In this document: piece by piece, positions 5,355 to 5,355 of the stretch
Position numbering within the stretch: position 1 is the first letter of the stretch
Layout: each line of letters opens with the position of its first letter
Assembly: GCA_003695455.1 (NCBI GenBank)
Contig: RFJF01000015.1
Coordinates: 1-5,355, forward strand
DNA: 5,355 bases
Origin: Chloroflexota bacterium
GTDB lineage: Bacteria; Chloroflexota; Anaerolineae; 4572-78; J111
Reading direction: 5' to 3'
Made by a program: the position numbers and the translations under genes
The notes under the pieces: model-generated
What the model saw: the letters and a program-made list of their open reading frames with translations, nothing else
Told to the model about the DNA's origin: nothing
Database searches by the model: none

Positions 5355-5355
5355 C

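Overview
The window looks like a chromosomal housekeeping stretch of a GC-rich free-living bacterium. It carries five complete protein genes and the 3' part of a sixth, packed tightly on both strands. I see no phage, transposon, CRISPR, rRNA or tRNA. Chloroflexota (filamentous Anaerolineae/Caldilineae-like) is my best guess for the host. That rests on the flavour of the FtsK and Fpg sequences, on a PdxS/PdxT-type vitamin B6 gene, and above all on the short degenerate tandem words between genes. It is an inference, and a cyanobacterium or another lineage with such repeats is not excluded.

Layout: 1-1469 (+) is the motor and DNA-reading part of an FtsK/SpoIIIE DNA translocase, cut by the left edge. 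1470-1629 is a 160-base spacer filled with an in-phase 9-bp tandem repeat and then a duplicated AT-rich block. 1630-2307 (+) is pdxT, the glutaminase subunit of PLP synthase. It overlaps by 4 bases (ATGA) with a Nudix hydrolase at 2304-2735 (+), and 23 bases later comes a membrane-anchored SGNH/GDSL hydrolase at 2759-3712 (+). Those three genes probably form one transcription unit. Facing them, only 6 bases away, is a YqaB/beta-phosphoglucomutase-like HAD phosphatase at 3719-4342 (-). Upstream of it on the same strand is fpg/mutM, an 8-oxoguanine DNA glycosylase, at 4517-5314 (-). Their 174-base spacer holds two heptamer repeat tracts, a 12-bp palindrome and an inverted repeat that reaches back into the fpg stop region.

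Functional links: FtsK handles chromosome segregation, Fpg repairs oxidised guanine, and the Nudix and HAD enzymes are small phosphate-ester or nucleoside-diphosphate clean-up enzymes. PdxT supplies ammonia for PLP synthesis. Nothing ties them into one pathway. A metabolite or DNA house-cleaning theme (Nudix plus Fpg) is possible but is only inference.

The most interesting signal is not a gene. Both spacers longer than 100 bases carry short words repeated at a strict period (9 or 7 bp) with tolerated point changes, and each main tract starts within a few bases of the stop codon of the preceding gene. They resemble in style the heptameric STRR repeats of heterocystous cyanobacteria. I found no evidence for a new multi-gene system such as defence or mobile-element modules.
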